From NCBI GenBank assembly GCA_017630115.1, contig JAGBVY010000095.1, positions 1 to 6,713 of the forward strand: 6,713 nt of DNA, written 5' to 3'. The DNA is from Tidjanibacter sp. (GTDB taxonomy: Bacteria > Bacteroidota > Bacteroidia > Bacteroidales > Rikenellaceae). A program made the position numbers and the translations under genes. Below, piece after piece: positions 6,378 through 6,713 of this stretch (position 1 is the stretch's first letter; each line of letters begins with the position of its first letter). Under the pieces are notes generated by a model. That model was not told where the DNA came from. It searched no databases and worked only from the letters and a program-made list of their open reading frames with translations.

Positions 6378-6713
6378 TTAGGCTCTTTCGACAAGCACAA
6401 CGGCGTAGGCAGCCACGCCCTCGCCACGCCCTGTGAAACCCAACTTCTCGGTGGTGGTGGCCTTAATCGAAACCCTGCCAATGTCGGTGCCCATAACCTC
6501 GGCCAAGCGCTCGCGCATAGAGTCTATATGGGGGCGCAGTTTGGGCCTTTCCAAAGCTATGGTAATATCCACATTGCCAAGCTCATAGCCCTCCTCTCGC
6601 ACAAGGCGCATTGTGTGGGCCAAAAGGAGTGTAGAGTCGATACCTTTGTAGGCGGGGTCGGTGTCGGGAAAATGTTTTCCAATGTCGCCTGCGGCAATAG
6701 CGCCATGCAGTGC
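6378..6713 (-). CDS. ispF: IspF, 2-C-methyl-D-erythritol 2,4-cyclodiphosphate synthase (partial, N-terminus off the window)
   Basis: IspF is a cytoplasmic homotrimeric enzyme of the MEP isoprenoid pathway. It converts CDP-methylerythritol 2-phosphate to methylerythritol 2,4-cyclodiphosphate with release of CMP. The frame is open from the right window edge to TAA at 6380-6378, giving 111 residues. The visible sequence aligns by eye with E. coli IspF from about residue 47. Conserved blocks are GDIGKHFPDTDP, YKGIDS, LGNVDITI, RPHI and the C-terminal signature KATTTEKLGFTGRGEG. About 46 N-terminal residues, including the metal-binding Asp and His ligands, lie outside the window and cannot be checked. 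Internal TTG and ATG codons are not plausible starts because family sequence continues upstream of them. Its direction is the same as rsmH, with 129 bp between them and no clear terminator, so some read-through is possible. Confidence 0.97.
   Translation of the reverse strand, partial: ALHGAIAAGDIGKHFPDTDPAYKGIDSTLLLAHTMRLVREEGYELGNVDITIALERPKLRPHIDSMRERLAEVMGTDIGRVSIKATTTEKLGFTGRGEGVAAYAVVLVERA

Noticed and set aside
6363..6380. Small hairpin CTCTC-GCA-GAGAG just after the ispF stop as a terminator
   Set aside because: The stem is only 5 bp and the T run follows it on the plus strand, the wrong direction for ispF. On the minus strand no U tract follows.
6378..6623. A TTG codon at 6623 as the start of a short 81-residue ispF
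   Set aside because: Conserved IspF sequence continues in frame upstream to the window edge, so this is an internal leucine codon of a gene cut by the window.

Overview
This window is a stretch of the division and cell wall (dcw) gene cluster of a Bacteroidetes bacterium, most likely of the order Bacteroidales. The pointers are: the gene order rsmH - ftsL-like - ftsI - murE - mraY; a MraY with a long polar loop typical of the phylum; an FtsI with a C-terminal PASTA domain; a very divergent FtsL; and start codons preceded by A-rich sequence rather than Shine-Dalgarno motifs. I cannot fix the genus.

All genes lie on the minus strand, so the cluster reads from right to left. From the right edge come ispF (cut by the window edge, N-terminus missing), a 129-bp intergenic region with a striking two-tier inverted repeat and candidate promoters, rsmH, a 65-bp gap holding a heptanucleotide tandem repeat, a small FtsL-like membrane protein gene that overlaps ftsI by 20 bp, ftsI, a 33-bp gap, murE, a 91-bp AT-rich gap with a possible internal promoter, and mraY (cut by the left edge, C-terminus missing). 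No stretch above 300 bases lacks a gene.

The genes fit together functionally. IspF makes an isoprenoid precursor of the undecaprenyl phosphate carrier. MurE adds the third stem-peptide residue, predicted to be meso-diaminopimelate from its DNPR motif. MraY loads the finished UDP-MurNAc-pentapeptide onto undecaprenyl phosphate. FtsI cross-links septal peptidoglycan, and the FtsL-like protein probably belongs to its divisome complex. RsmH methylates 16S rRNA and is a conserved early member of the cluster. mraZ, which commonly sits just upstream of rsmH, is absent from that position.

The coding content is ordinary housekeeping, and I see no sign of a novel multigene system, mobile element or CRISPR array. 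The items worth a second look are non-coding: the dyad that abuts the rsmH start codon, the heptamer repeat before the ftsL-like gene, and the candidate promoter between murE and mraY.
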